A program made the position numbers and the translations under genes. From contig NZ_JAIVAJ010000004.1 in NCBI RefSeq assembly GCF_020171725.1, positions 1 through 64,000 on the forward strand: 64,000 nucleotides of DNA, written 5' to 3'. The stretch is from Halobacillus litoralis (GTDB lineage Bacteria; Bacillota; Bacilli; Bacillales; Halobacillaceae). Positions within the stretch are counted from its first letter, which is position 1. Each line of letters opens with the position of its first letter. Below are positions 41,414 to 50,815 of this stretch, one piece after another. The notes beneath the pieces were generated by a model that did not search any database, was not told the DNA's origin, and was given only the letters and a program-made list of their open reading frames with translations.

Positions 41414-43138
41414 TTATTCAATAGAGGAAAGAGGGAATGTCACGTCAATAACCGTGCCTTTTCCTTGGTGAGACTCTACGTCGATCTCCCCATTGTGAGC
41501 CTGTACAATCGCCTTCGATATGCTCATGCCCAATCCACTTCCATCAACATGATCTTCTGTGTTCGTCCCTCTGTAATAGCGTGTGAACAAGTTCTTTTGA
41601 GTTTGTTCATCCATTCCTTTGCCGTTATCCCGAACACGCAATATGGCGTTATGATCAGATGCATGGACAGAGACTGTGACGTTGATTGGTGCAGGATTAT
41701 GTTTAATCGCATTATGAATCAAGTTATCCAGTAAACGCTGGATCCACTTTGAGTTTCCCTCAATGAGTACAGGCTGCTCATTGACTTGGTACTCAACAGG
41801 TTGCTGCTCCCTTCTCACATGAGATGAAATCAGCTCACTGAGGTTCAGTGTTTCAAAGTGCACAGGCACATCTTTCTGCTTCAGTTGGGAAATAAGGGAG
41901 AAGTCCTGAATGAGGTCCAGCATATAATCCCCTTTTTCCCGGATGGTATGGCCCATCTCTTGAAGCTCTTCCTTTGTCCAGTCGTACTGGGCGCTTTCGA
42001 GCATATGCCCGTAACCCTGGATAGTGGATAGGGGCGTTCTTAAATCATGGGAAATGCCACTCATCCATTCCTCACGCTTTTGGTCGAGGAGGGAGCGCTC
42101 TTTCTCTGTCCGGTTCAATTGAGCGGCCATTTCATATACTCCCTGTATCACTTCTTTGTACAATCTGAATCGGAAGCGGATCTTGTGTTTCTTCGTAAAT
42201 AATTTCTTTCGTTCCTTAGGTGTGAACACTTCTTCGTACTCTCCATGTCTCATTCTCTCTAGCCAGCTTATAAAGAGGAGAAGCGGCTGGCCGTATCGAA
42301 TCCCCTGCCATACTGACAAGAGGATAAGAGTGAGGAGGACAACACTTCCAATCAGAATAAGGGTGAAAAGGATCCTTTTTATGGTTGGTATTTCCGTGTT
42401 TTCCTGCTGCTTTTTTGTATGTAGAATCCATATTGTGTCTTGGGAGGTTTCCTCGAAAGTAGCATGAGTATCATAATTCTGGTGTTCGACCTCCCGAGTG
42501 ACCAATTCAATCGGCTCGTATTGGTTCTTATTCGAAGGCGCGTCCCCGAATGTCTGAAGGACTTCGCCGTCTTTGTTCACAATGTGAAGGTACCCGTCTA
42601 GCTCCTGAAGAGACTCGTCCAGTGCAAGTGGCTTTCGGTTCGGAATCGTTCCGTCTTCATTGTAGAGGTTGATCCATTCTGTCAGTAAGTTCTTCTCAAG
42701 AAAGTGGTAACCCATCACGAATAAATAGGGACCATCAAAGAAAAGAGACTCGTGGTAAGTCGCAACGTCATAGCCATGCCATGACTCCTCTTCGGATAAC
42801 TCAAGTACTTCCTTAAAGCGATATCGGTTAGGTAGGTCATCCGGCTGATTGATACTGTGAATGGCTTCCCCTTGCTCGTTAATGATTTGCAGCCACATTC
42901 TTTTATCCTTAAGCTCTTCGTTCCAACTGGATGGCAGGTCCACTTGGCCATTATCTATGGAGGCTTCTGTGGCAATTGCGCTCAAAGCACCTTCGGGATA
43001 ATCCTGGTCTATTTCTTCGTTCATAATGAGATCAATGATTAAGAACAAGGCGACCAGAAATACCGTGATGACAAAGGCGATAATAAAAATGATTTGTATG
43101 GAGAAATGGAAAGCGATCCTTCGTTTAATGGCTCTCAT
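41414..43138 (-). CDS. sensor histidine kinase
   Basis: 574 residues. Membrane helices at about 15-38 and 260-283 flank an extracellular sensor of about 220 residues. The dimerisation/phosphoacceptor motif is ISHDLRTPLSTIQGYGHMLE (His364). The ATPase domain has N box LDNLIHNAIKHNPAP, G1 VRDNGKGM, F box and GSGLGMSISKAIVQAHNGEI. It phosphorylates the co-transcribed regulator, whose gene overlaps by 4 nt. The stimulus is unknown. Confidence 0.93.
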   Translation of the reverse strand: MRAIKRRIAFHFSIQIIFIIAFVITVFLVALFLIIDLIMNEEIDQDYPEGALSAIATEASIDNGQVDLPSSWNEELKDKRMWLQIINEQGEAIHSINQPDDLPNRYRFKEVLELSEEESWHGYDVATYHESLFFDGPYLFVMGYHFLEKNLLTEWINLYNEDGTIPNRKPLALDESLQELDGYLHIVNKDGEVLQTFGDAPSNKNQYEPIELVTREVEHQNYDTHATFEETSQDTIWILHTKKQQENTEIPTIKRILFTLILIGSVVLLTLILLSVWQGIRYGQPLLLFISWLERMRHGEYEEVFTPKERKKLFTKKHKIRFRFRLYKEVIQGVYEMAAQLNRTEKERSLLDQKREEWMSGISHDLRTPLSTIQGYGHMLESAQYDWTKEELQEMGHTIREKGDYMLDLIQDFSLISQLKQKDVPVHFETLNLSELISSHVRREQQPVEYQVNEQPVLIEGNSKWIQRLLDNLIHNAIKHNPAPINVTVSVHASDHNAILRVRDNGKGMDEQTQKNLFTRYYRGTNTEDHVDGSGLGMSISKAIVQAHNGEIDVESHQGKGTVIDVTFPLSSIE

Positions 43139-43845
43139 TCTCTTGCCGCCTTCACCAGCTTATAGCCAAGCCCGCGTATGGTGATCAGGAATTGGGGACG
43201 GCTGGGATCGGGTTCTATTCTTTCTCGGATTCTTCTAATGTGAACCATAATGGTGTTGTCATCTACGATATGATCCATCCCCCATACGGCATCAAATAAT
43301 TCGGATTTAGTGAACACCTGGTTCGGGTGTTTACATAGAAATAACAGCAGCCGGTAGACTAAAGCCGGGCAGCTTACCGTCTGGTCCCGAACGATGAGTT
43401 CTTTCGAGATTTCATTGACTTTAAAGTGCCCGAAATCATGAGTGGACGTAAAGGGTTTGTCTTCGATTCGCGATGCTGGCATTCTTCTTTGTACGGCTTT
43501 GAGTCTGGCCACAATTTCCAGTGGATTAAAGGGTTTCGTTACATAATCGTCCCCACCTACGGCAAATCCAGTTAACACATCAAAGTCAGACGTCTTGGCT
43601 GTCAAATATAAAATGTGGGCGCTGCTCTTTTCTCTGATCTTCGGGCCGAGGTCGAATCCATTCCCATCAGGAAGCATGACATCCAAAACAATAAAATCAA
43701 ACGTATAAGCGTGTATCTTAGTAAGAGCTTCCTCTGCCGAGTATGCTTTCATGACAGAGGTAAACCCTTCTTTCATCAGCATCTTCTCCAACATTTCCAC
43801 AATGGATCGTTCATCATCTACAATTAGAATTCTCATATTTTCCAT
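43135..43845 (-). CDS. OmpR-family response regulator
   Basis: 236 residues. The receiver domain has ILIVDDERSIVEMLEKMLMK, phosphoacceptor Asp55 (FIVLDVMLPDGNGFD) and the KPF lysine. The winged-helix domain has VFTKSELFDAVWGMDHIVDD, then VMVHIRRIRERIEPDPSR and TIRGLGYKLV. ATG 43845 is 6 nt after GGGGTG; GTG 43854 is possible. It probably binds the CAACCTTA direct repeats upstream and controls itself and/or the divergent DUF418 gene. Confidence 0.93.
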   Translation of the reverse strand: MENMRILIVDDERSIVEMLEKMLMKEGFTSVMKAYSAEEALTKIHAYTFDFIVLDVMLPDGNGFDLGPKIREKSSAHILYLTAKTSDFDVLTGFAVGGDDYVTKPFNPLEIVARLKAVQRRMPASRIEDKPFTSTHDFGHFKVNEISKELIVRDQTVSCPALVYRLLLFLCKHPNQVFTKSELFDAVWGMDHIVDDNTIMVHIRRIRERIEPDPSRPQFLITIRGLGYKLVKAARE

Positions 43846-43875
43846 ATTTTTCACCCCGGAATCATCCTATCATAT

Positions 43876-43919
43876 CAACCTTACGACAACCTTAATGAAC
43901 AGCCGAAAAAAGTAAGGTT
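43876..43919. promoter_or_regulatory. direct repeats, candidate response-regulator site
   Basis: CAACCTTA at 43876-43883 and 43887-43894 (11-bp period) plus an inverted AACCTTA copy (TAAGGTT, 43913-43919). OmpR-type regulators bind such one-turn direct repeats. Confidence 0.5.
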
Positions 43920-44020
43920 CTGGTAGAGATAAAAGAGATATGAATGTTTAGTATAGAAACTGTATCCATGTTCTGGAATTTGGAATTTGAAAGAATACAT
44001 AGTGAACCGGGGGTAATAAA

Positions 44021-45217
44021 GTGAATGAACGAGTAAGGGTAGTCGATGCATTAAGAGGTTTCAGTTTATTAGGGATCCTTATAGCCAACATGCTGATTTT
44101 TCAATTTGGCTTGTATGGAAAAGATGAGCTTGATTTGTACGATGTTTCTCAGTTCGACCATGTGGCTCATAACATCTTGAAGGTGTTTGTTGAAACAAGT
44201 TTTATGCCGATTTTCGCTTTTCTATTTGGGTATGGCATGATCAGGATGAAGGAGAGTCTGGAACGTCGGGATCTAAAGGTGAAGCGTCATTTTTCAAGGC
44301 GTTTTGTTCTGTTGGTTCTGCTCGGGTTCCTTCATGGAGCTTTTTTATGGGAAGGGGATATCCTTCTGGCTTATGGGATGACAGGATTTCTACTGCTTCT
44401 ATTTATGAACCGTAAGAAAAAGACTTTGATGATCTGGGGAGTGACTCTTTTAGTCTTAACAAGCTTATTAGGCTATGGAAGTAATGAGTTGGCGGTCACA
44501 GACCAAGAGATTGAAAGAATGAATGAATATGTGCTCCAAACCATTGACGTGTATGGGAGTGGAACTTACGGGGAGATTCTTGATCAACGTATGAATGAAG
44601 ACCCATTGATCCTGCCAGACGAGGCTTATCTCATCCTACTTGTCCTGGCCCCTCTGTTCACACTCCCGTTTTTCCTTATCGGGATGTATGCTGCAAAGGC
44701 TGAATGGTTCAGAAATATCCATCATCATAAAAAGCTCTGGTTAAAACGAGGCTTACGATTCAGTACGGTAGGTCTTGTACTGAAAGGAATGATTGTGTTC
44801 TTACCAGAGTTTAATGGGAGTGGCATCGCCTACTCATTAGGCGGAGGAATTCTGGCTTTGGGGTATATCTTTCTCTTCAGCTTTTTCCTGGAAAATACAA
44901 ATGCATGGGCATTCAAAGGTTTTGAAGCAGTAGGGAAACTGTCCTTGTCCAACTATTTGGCTCAAACCCTTGTCTGCACCACACTGTTTTATGGGTATGG
45001 GCTTGGACTATTTGGGAAAGGCTCTGTCCTTTTAGGTTTCAGTCTTGCGCTCGTCATCTACAGTCTGCAGGCCGTCATCAGCTATATGTGGTTGAAGCAG
45101 TTCAGGACAGGAATGTTCGAAAAGGGGTTGAGAATGTGGACATATTGGACGCTGAGCGGGAGACCTAGGAAAAAGAAAGCTGAGCATGAGAAAGGGCTGC
45201 ATGAAAGGGTGATGTAA
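44021..45217 (+). CDS. DUF418 (YeiB-type) membrane protein
   Basis: 398 residues, about 10 membrane helices. The N-terminus RVRVVDALRGFSLLGILIAN and FEAVGKLSLSNYLAQTLVCT near the C-terminus are DUF418/acyltransferase-3-like hallmarks. Function is unknown; some relatives are in cell-envelope or secondary-metabolite contexts. GTG 44021 lies after a GGGGG site. Divergent from the two-component operon, which may regulate it. Confidence 0.88.
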   Translation: MNERVRVVDALRGFSLLGILIANMLIFQFGLYGKDELDLYDVSQFDHVAHNILKVFVETSFMPIFAFLFGYGMIRMKESLERRDLKVKRHFSRRFVLLVLLGFLHGAFLWEGDILLAYGMTGFLLLLFMNRKKKTLMIWGVTLLVLTSLLGYGSNELAVTDQEIERMNEYVLQTIDVYGSGTYGEILDQRMNEDPLILPDEAYLILLVLAPLFTLPFFLIGMYAAKAEWFRNIHHHKKLWLKRGLRFSTVGLVLKGMIVFLPEFNGSGIAYSLGGGILALGYIFLFSFFLENTNAWAFKGFEAVGKLSLSNYLAQTLVCTTLFYGYGLGLFGKGSVLLGFSLALVIYSLQAVISYMWLKQFRTGMFEKGLRMWTYWTLSGRPRKKKAEHEKGLHERVM

Positions 45218-45221
45218 AGAG

Positions 45222-45262
45222 AAATCCACGCCTGAACCAGTTTTGGGGACGGGGTGGATTTT
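45222..45262 (+). terminator. hairpin after DUF418 gene
   Basis: AAATCCAC (45222-45229) pairs with GTGGATTT (45254-45261), then TTC. Moderate U-run. Confidence 0.5.
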
Positions 45263-45569
45263 CAGATTTTCCATGTTGCATAGAAGGATCAATGGCTTTT
45301 TGACTGGATAGAGCCTTTTAGATTGCATGTCTTTTTGCGCATTTGGAGAGTTGAAGAGTGACTTTTTCTTTACATAAAAACCACTCTTCTGTTCAACGGG
45401 GGACAATCGAACCATTTTCGCAACAATTCCGTCATAAACCTGTAGGAAATTCCCAAACATCGTTGTATAATGGAAAAGGTTTTTTAAAAGAATTGGAGAT
45501 TTTTTGAAACTTTTTTGTGTGCCACCTACGTATAGGTAGACAGAAAGATAAATAGAAAGGGAGAGATCT
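45262..45569 (+). other. 308-bp leader of the ABC-2 operon
   Basis: No ORF recognised. A TATAAT at 45466-45471 with a weak -35 could be the operon promoter; GGGAGAG at about 45559 is the ribosome binding site. Confidence 0.45.
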
Positions 45570-47189
45570 ATGAGTGAACAACCGAAGAAAAAAGGCATGA
45601 ACAAATGGCTTCTTATCACATTGATCGTTGTTGGCGTTGCGGCGCTCGGAGGTACAGGATACGCTGTATTGAAAGAGACGAATCCGATGGTGATGTATGT
45701 CGATGCTTTGAACAACACGATTAATGATCAGACGGAGCGCTTGTCTGAATACACAGAAGGCCAGACGGAACTGGCAGAGCGTCAATTGGAGGAAGCGTAT
45801 AAATCTGAGGGGACATTGACGATGGATGCAAATGTCCAGGGCGATCAAATCCAGCAGATGCTTCCACAAGTCGCGATGGTGCAGGGCATTCTGTCTCAAG
45901 TACAAATCGATATGGACAGCAAATATAATCCGGAATCCAATGAGATTTACGGAGCGATGGACGTTCAAATGCAGGGCAACAGCCTTGCGAACGGGAATTT
46001 CTATCAAAATGAAGATACGTTTGCCGCTCAGGCTCCGTTCGTATATGACCAGTATTTCGCGCTTGGCAATGAGCAGCTTGGAGCGGTGATGGAGAAATTC
46101 GGTCAGCCTTCTGAGGGCCTTGAGGAAGTGCCGAACTTCGTCGAGTATGCCCAGTCACAGCTTACTCAAGAAGAAGCGGAAGAAATGTTGAAGGACTACG
46201 CGATCGCTTTAGGAAAAGAAATGAAGCAGGAGCAGTTCTCTCTTTCTGAAGGAGAGTTCGAAGGGGAAACCTACGATAAAGTAACAATCGAAATCAGCGA
46301 AGAAGAAGCAAGACAGATGGTTGCGACGCTTCTTGAAAAAATCAAGAACGATGAGCGCATCCAACAGCAGCTGGAGCAGCAGGCTGCGATGCAAGGAAAC
46401 GTTGAAGGTGTAGCCGGCGTTGAAGATATGCAGGCCGAGCTGGACAAAGCGATTGAGAACATCGACCAGCTGAAGATTCCTGGTGGCATTACAGGCGAAG
46501 CTTACTTGAAGGATGATCTTGTCGCGCACCAGACGTGGAGCATGGACTTCGCTCCAGAAGAAGAAGAGGCCGTGGCGTTTGAGATGGCCAATAGCTACAT
46601 GAAGGAAAGTGACGACGTGTACACGTCCACATTCCAAGTGAATATCTCACCTGAAAGCAAAGAAGAAAGCATCACTGTTAATTACGAAGAAAAAGGCGAA
46701 GCGAAGGAAGATGCGCTTCATGTCGATTACACAATCGGTATGGCGGGTGACTTCGAGCAGGAGAGCTTCAACGCAGACCTTTTACTGAACACGGTATATC
46801 AGCAGAACAGCATGAACACGGACTTCGAGCTTCAGCTTGACGGCGAAACCTTCGCCCAGCAGCCTGTTCCATCCATTTCCGGATTCTTGAACACGGCTTC
46901 TGAGAAAGACGGCGACGATCAAGTGACGCAGACGACAGACTTCGGCTTGACGCTCGGTATGGATGACCCGAATATGGGCACGATCTCAGCGGATCTTGAG
47001 TTCAACTTCGAGAACGCGCTGACGTTCACGGATGACCTTGAATTCCCTGCATTAGCGGAAGACAACACGGTTCAGCTGATGGACGTATCAGAAGAAGAGA
47101 TGAACAACATCGGAACAGAAATTCAAATGAACTTCCAACAGCACATCAGCTCGATGATGGGCGGCCTCGGTGGCCTTGGTGGATTCTAA
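45570..47189 (+). CDS. membrane-anchored acidic protein of the ABC-2 operon (DUF6583-like)
   Basis: 539 residues. A basic start (MSEQPKKKGMNKW) is followed by one membrane helix (about 14-33) and a large, very acidic extracytoplasmic part with many Gln and Glu residues. It ends in MGGLGGLGGF. I associate this layout with DUF6583, but with limited confidence. It precedes two ABC-2 permeases and an ATPase in one operon, so it may be a substrate-binding or assembly partner. Confidence 0.7.
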   Translation: MSEQPKKKGMNKWLLITLIVVGVAALGGTGYAVLKETNPMVMYVDALNNTINDQTERLSEYTEGQTELAERQLEEAYKSEGTLTMDANVQGDQIQQMLPQVAMVQGILSQVQIDMDSKYNPESNEIYGAMDVQMQGNSLANGNFYQNEDTFAAQAPFVYDQYFALGNEQLGAVMEKFGQPSEGLEEVPNFVEYAQSQLTQEEAEEMLKDYAIALGKEMKQEQFSLSEGEFEGETYDKVTIEISEEEARQMVATLLEKIKNDERIQQQLEQQAAMQGNVEGVAGVEDMQAELDKAIENIDQLKIPGGITGEAYLKDDLVAHQTWSMDFAPEEEEAVAFEMANSYMKESDDVYTSTFQVNISPESKEESITVNYEEKGEAKEDALHVDYTIGMAGDFEQESFNADLLLNTVYQQNSMNTDFELQLDGETFAQQPVPSISGFLNTASEKDGDDQVTQTTDFGLTLGMDDPNMGTISADLEFNFENALTFTDDLEFPALAEDNTVQLMDVSEEEMNNIGTEIQMNFQQHISSMMGGLGGLGGF

Positions 47190-47222
47190 TCCGATGAACA
47201 CAAAAGAAAGGAGGCGGGTCGT

Positions 47223-48437
47223 ATGAATGGTTTCTCCTTATGGCGTTATGAGATGAGGGCAGCTGCCAAACGGCCTGCCCCTCTTTTTTTATCCATTATT
47301 CTTCCCCTCGTGATCCTCGGACTTGTATTCCTCGTGCTTCAAGGCTTTGTGGAGGAAGGCAGAGAGCCTGTTGAGGCAGCGGTCGTCGACGAGGACGATA
47401 CGTTCCAGACGAACGCCCTCATCAATCAGCTGTCAGCAGAAGAACGGCTGAGCCAGGCGCTGAACCTCATTCCGATGGATGAAGAACAAGCGGAAGCGGC
47501 TTTTGAAAATGGCGAGCTCGCCGGTGTCATGACGATTCCGGAAGGCTTCACGGCAAGCTTGATGAACGGAGAGAATGACCCGATCGATGTGATGACAAGC
47601 GCGGACGATCCACTCGATGCGACGATGCTCGAAGTGCTCTTAGACAGCGGCGCCAACTACATATCCGCTTCACAAAGCGCCGTCAACACCGTCTACGACT
47701 TACATATTCGGGACCTCCCCCAAGACGAGCGCAGCAGCCGCCTGCAGGAGACGATCATCACCTACACCCTCTTCGCCCTCGACCGCGGCGACCTATTTTC
47801 TGAAGAAACCGTGACCACAGGCGCGAGCATCGGGTGGGAGAAGCACGCCTACCTCGCCGCCCTGATCACGTTCCTCTTCTTATTCCTCGTGATGTATCAA
47901 ATGCTTGATGGAAAAAAAGCAGACGGATCGATGGTCATGCGGTGGAGAATGGTCGATGTGACCTTCGTGCATTGGACAGTGGTCAAGCAGCTCAAGTGGG
48001 GACTGATGACGTTGGCAGTGCTTGAGCTGCTCGTTTGGGTGGTCGGCCGGACCGACGCTGCCTTCACGTCATCGCTGACCCTTCATCTCAGCCTCCTCTT
48101 CACGGCGGTCTGGGTGTCGGCGTTTGCCGGCTTCCTGTATTCGATGCAGGTGCCGCCGGGACTCCGGTTCCTGTTCTTTTTCGTCGTGACGATTGTCGGA
48201 CTGCTTAGTGCGGGAGCGTGGGTTCCGAGCCTTTATCTGCCGGAATGGCTGTCGGTTGAGTGGAGTCCGTATCAGCTCACGTACGACGGTTTGCGTGCGG
48301 GGATGCTGGATGAGGACGAGCGGGGACACCTATTTGGACTTGCGCTTTGGGGCGTGGGTCTTACCAGCTTGTCGATTTTGATTGCGTTAGGGAAGGAGAA
48401 ACGGGATGCTTACATATCTATTCTTACATCTGAATAA
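47223..48437 (+). CDS. ABC-2 type transporter permease (first)
   Basis: 404 residues. One N-terminal membrane helix, a large extracellular domain of about 170 residues (PVEAAVVDEDDTFQTNALIN, GELAGVMTIPEGFTASLMNG), then five to six C-terminal helices: the YhgE/Pip-like ABC-2 layout. ATG follows AAGGAGGCGGG. It overlaps the next permease gene by 32 nt. With the ATPase downstream it forms an exporter. Confidence 0.88.
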   Translation: MNGFSLWRYEMRAAAKRPAPLFLSIILPLVILGLVFLVLQGFVEEGREPVEAAVVDEDDTFQTNALINQLSAEERLSQALNLIPMDEEQAEAAFENGELAGVMTIPEGFTASLMNGENDPIDVMTSADDPLDATMLEVLLDSGANYISASQSAVNTVYDLHIRDLPQDERSSRLQETIITYTLFALDRGDLFSEETVTTGASIGWEKHAYLAALITFLFLFLVMYQMLDGKKADGSMVMRWRMVDVTFVHWTVVKQLKWGLMTLAVLELLVWVVGRTDAAFTSSLTLHLSLLFTAVWVSAFAGFLYSMQVPPGLRFLFFFVVTIVGLLSAGAWVPSLYLPEWLSVEWSPYQLTYDGLRAGMLDEDERGHLFGLALWGVGLTSLSILIALGKEKRDAYISILTSE

Positions 48438-49425
48438 ATGGAAGAAGCGCCCGTTCTTGTACGTCCTGCTGTTTACGTTTCCGCTGCTTGCGACCGTGAT
48501 TCTCTATCCTTTGTTGAAGAACACGGCGGACGAAACCGCGGTTCCGGTCGCCATCGTCGATCAGGACGACAGCGGCTACTCTGAAACGATCCTCGAGCGT
48601 ATCGGGAACAGTGAGCGGATTCGTTTTACGGTGATGGATGAATCAGAAGCAGAGGAAGCGGTGAGAAAAGGGAGCATGGAAGCGGCGTTTGTGCTGGAAG
48701 ATGGTCTTGAGTCTGCGCTGAATGAGGGTGATGTGGACGACGTGATCACGTGGATCCGGGCTGACGAATCGCTGTTTGATGTGTATGCGAAGGAAGCGGT
48801 CGGCGCTGAAGTGATGCGCCTTGCGATGAGTGCGAGGGCCGGTCTCAGGGTCGAACAGGAGGGTGGCTCGTTCGAGGAGGCATTTGATTATTCCGAACAG
48901 TACTGGGAGCCGGAGCCGCTCTTTCAAATGAGCTTTTCTGAGCGTTCGCCTGAGAATCAGGCCGTGGAAGCACCGAAGCTCGAGTCGTGGCAGGTGCTGA
49001 TCATGCAAGTGTTCTTCCTCTATGGATGGGTGCTCGCGATCTTCTTCCTTCGGGCGGTGCAGGACGATGAGCGGGAAGGACGATTGCAGCGAATCGAGCT
49101 CGTCCAGCAGACGAAGGTCAACTACTTCATCAGTCACTTCCTCCTCTTCGGGATCGTCGGGGCAGGCAGTTTTCTGCTCGGCACCTCTGGTTTATTTTAC
49201 ATAACGGGTACGGAACGTGAGCTTGTGCTTGCTTGGCTTGGCCGTGGTGTCGTTGTGATGGCGGTGACGTTGTTTGTGACGTGGTGTTTGTTTATGGGTG
49301 CGGGCCGGAAGCGCTGGGTGGTGCCGGTGTTGGTGCTTGTTGCGCTTGCGTCGTTCATGCTGACGGTATCGGATACGGGCTTTACGGGGCTGTGGCCGCA
49401 CTGCCTGCTTGAGAAAGGGGGATGA
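48406..49425 (+). CDS. ABC-2 type transporter permease (second)
   Basis: 339 residues, same fold as its neighbour: FLYVLLFTFPLLATVILYPL, extracellular domain with VPVAIVDQDDSGYSETILER and GSMEAAFVLEDGLESALNEG, then about five helices. Likely the heterodimer partner of the first permease. ATG follows AAGGAG in the end of the previous gene. Confidence 0.88.
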   Translation: MLTYLFLHLNKWKKRPFLYVLLFTFPLLATVILYPLLKNTADETAVPVAIVDQDDSGYSETILERIGNSERIRFTVMDESEAEEAVRKGSMEAAFVLEDGLESALNEGDVDDVITWIRADESLFDVYAKEAVGAEVMRLAMSARAGLRVEQEGGSFEEAFDYSEQYWEPEPLFQMSFSERSPENQAVEAPKLESWQVLIMQVFFLYGWVLAIFFLRAVQDDEREGRLQRIELVQQTKVNYFISHFLLFGIVGAGSFLLGTSGLFYITGTERELVLAWLGRGVVVMAVTLFVTWCLFMGAGRKRWVVPVLVLVALASFMLTVSDTGFTGLWPHCLLEKGG

Positions 49426-49427
49426 AG

Positions 49428-50153
49428 ATGATTGAGTTTGACCAGGTTTCGAAAAAATATAGGCGGAAAGAAGTGCTCGAGCCGTTCTCGCTGACGATTC
49501 GTGAGGGGAGCGCGGTCGGGATCGTCGGGCCGAACGGGGCTGGGAAGTCGACGTTCTTGAAGCTGGTCGCCTCTCTCGACAGGCCGACGAGTGGGAAGGT
49601 CTTGTTTGACGGGAAACCGTATGAAAAGGTCGTGCGACAGGTCCGTTCTGAAATCGGCTATGTGCCGCAGGATATTGCGTTGTATGAAGACTTGACCGTG
49701 AAAGAGCAGATTGCGTTTTGGCGGAGGCTTGAGAAGAACAAGGTGGATGAGGATTTCCTTGAGAAGATGGTCGGGATGCTCCGGCTTGATGAGGTGTACG
49801 ACCAGCGCATCGATCGGCTTTCGGGCGGCTGGAAGCGGAAGGTGAACCTGTGCATCGGGTTGATGCGGAATCCGAAGATCTGTCTGCTGGATGAACCGAC
49901 CGCGGGGGTGGACCTGGCTGCGAAGGAGGATATCCTGGCGTGGCTGAAGCAGCTTCACAAGGAAGGGCGGACGCTCGTGTATATCAGTCATGACTGGTAT
50001 GAGTTGAAGGCACTGAGTGATGAGTTTTTGTTGTTTGCGGAGAAGAAGCCGATTTTCCAAGGTTCGCAAGGGGAATGGCTGGAGAAGCGGGAAGAGCTGC
50101 TTGGGCGTTATGAAGATGACCGGGAGTTGAGACGGATTCTGGAGTTTTCGTAA
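49428..50153 (+). CDS. ABC transporter ATP-binding protein
   Basis: 241 residues. Walker A GPNGAGKST, Q-loop YVPQD, signature LSGGWKRKVN, Walker B ICLLDEPTAGVD and H-loop YISHDWYE are all present, so it is an active ATPase. It drives the two ABC-2 permeases. ATG 49428 lies 6 nt after GGGGG; ATG 49422, forming an ATGA overlap with the preceding stop, is the alternative. Last gene of the operon. Confidence 0.95.
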   Translation: MIEFDQVSKKYRRKEVLEPFSLTIREGSAVGIVGPNGAGKSTFLKLVASLDRPTSGKVLFDGKPYEKVVRQVRSEIGYVPQDIALYEDLTVKEQIAFWRRLEKNKVDEDFLEKMVGMLRLDEVYDQRIDRLSGGWKRKVNLCIGLMRNPKICLLDEPTAGVDLAAKEDILAWLKQLHKEGRTLVYISHDWYELKALSDEFLLFAEKKPIFQGSQGEWLEKREELLGRYEDDRELRRILEFS

Positions 50154-50183
50154 CGTGTGGGTGCTCTTTGGTGAAATTGGTAC

Positions 50184-50214
50184 AGAACCTCCATCGTGTG
50201 GGGTTCTTTTTTTG
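50184..50214 (+). terminator. terminator of the ABC-2 operon
   Basis: AGAACC (50184-50189) pairs with GGTTCT (50202-50207), then a T-run. Confidence 0.8.
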
Positions 50215-50303
50215 ATAATTAATGGTAATTTTTTGAAACGATAATACGAGTGGACTCGTAGAAGAGGGAGGGGAATGATTTTAAAGGATGGAGGAGGGGA
50301 GTT

Positions 50304-50402
50304 ATGAGCGGTGGCATCATCATTACGTTGATTCTTTTGGTTGGAGGTCTTTTTGCTTGTCTCGGGTTTTTTATGATCTACAAGTTTTATCAAAAGTCAT
50401 GA
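50304..50402 (+). CDS. 32-residue single-pass membrane protein
   Basis: ATG 50304 follows GGAGGAGGGGAGTT. The whole product is essentially one membrane helix (MSGGIIITLILLVGGLFACL) with a short YKFYQKS tail. The strong site and tidy 3' terminator suggest a real small protein. Function unknown. Confidence 0.65.
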   Translation: MSGGIIITLILLVGGLFACLGFFMIYKFYQKS

Positions 50403-50429
50403 CTATGGACGATGTCGGCTCTTGAATAA

Positions 50430-50480
50430 TGGACGGTGACGGCTTCGCGAAGTGTTCTTTGTGAAATCCGTCACCGTCCA
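50430..50480. terminator. bidirectional 13-bp hairpin
   Basis: TGGACGGTGACGG (50430-50442) pairs perfectly with CCGTCACCGTCCA (50468-50480); inner TTCGCGAA. It serves convergent small genes. Confidence 0.65.
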
Positions 50481-50482
50481 TT

Positions 50483-50713
50483 TCAATATTCCTCGTACGA
50501 GTACTGCTGGGCGACGGAGAAGTATTGAAACCAGAAGCGGAATTCATCGAAGAACACATCTGGTGACAACTCCATATGATCGAAGAAGTCCTCAAGCAAG
50601 CTTTCGTCCACCTCATCAAGCAGGCCCGTCACGTACAGTGGGGTACGGAACCTTTCGAACATGTCACCGAATCCATAGGTCTCAAACACGTCTTGCAATT
50701 GCTGTTCTGTCAT
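50483..50713 (-). CDS. small acidic hypothetical protein
   Basis: 76 residues from ATG 50713, after AAAGGAG at 10 nt. Rich in Phe, Tyr and acidic residues (FETYGFGDMFERFRTPLYVT, EFRFWFQYFSVAQQYSYEEY); all-helical, soluble. Not recognised. It stands alone between terminators. Confidence 0.6.
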   Translation of the reverse strand: MTEQQLQDVFETYGFGDMFERFRTPLYVTGLLDEVDESLLEDFFDHMELSPDVFFDEFRFWFQYFSVAQQYSYEEY

Positions 50714-50786
50714 CGTGCACACACTCCTTTGTTATAGGGTGGCAGGATGGGGTGGAAGATATTCCTTTTTCTAACAAAATGATTAA

Positions 50787-50815
50787 AAAAGACTTCCTGG
50801 TTGAGGAAGTCTTTT
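50787..50815 (-). terminator. terminator of the second CaCA antiporter
   Basis: AAAAGACTTCCT/AGGAAGTCTTTT 12-bp perfect stem, GGTTG loop, T-run on the minus strand. Confidence 0.85.

Noticed and set aside
45432-46158. Minus-strand ORFs at the start of the ABC-2 operon
   Set aside because: Antisense to the anchored acidic protein gene; no sites or domains.
49197-50393. 398-codon minus-strand ORF opposite the ABC genes
   Set aside because: His/Arg/Pro-rich antisense shadow of ABC permease and ATPase genes.
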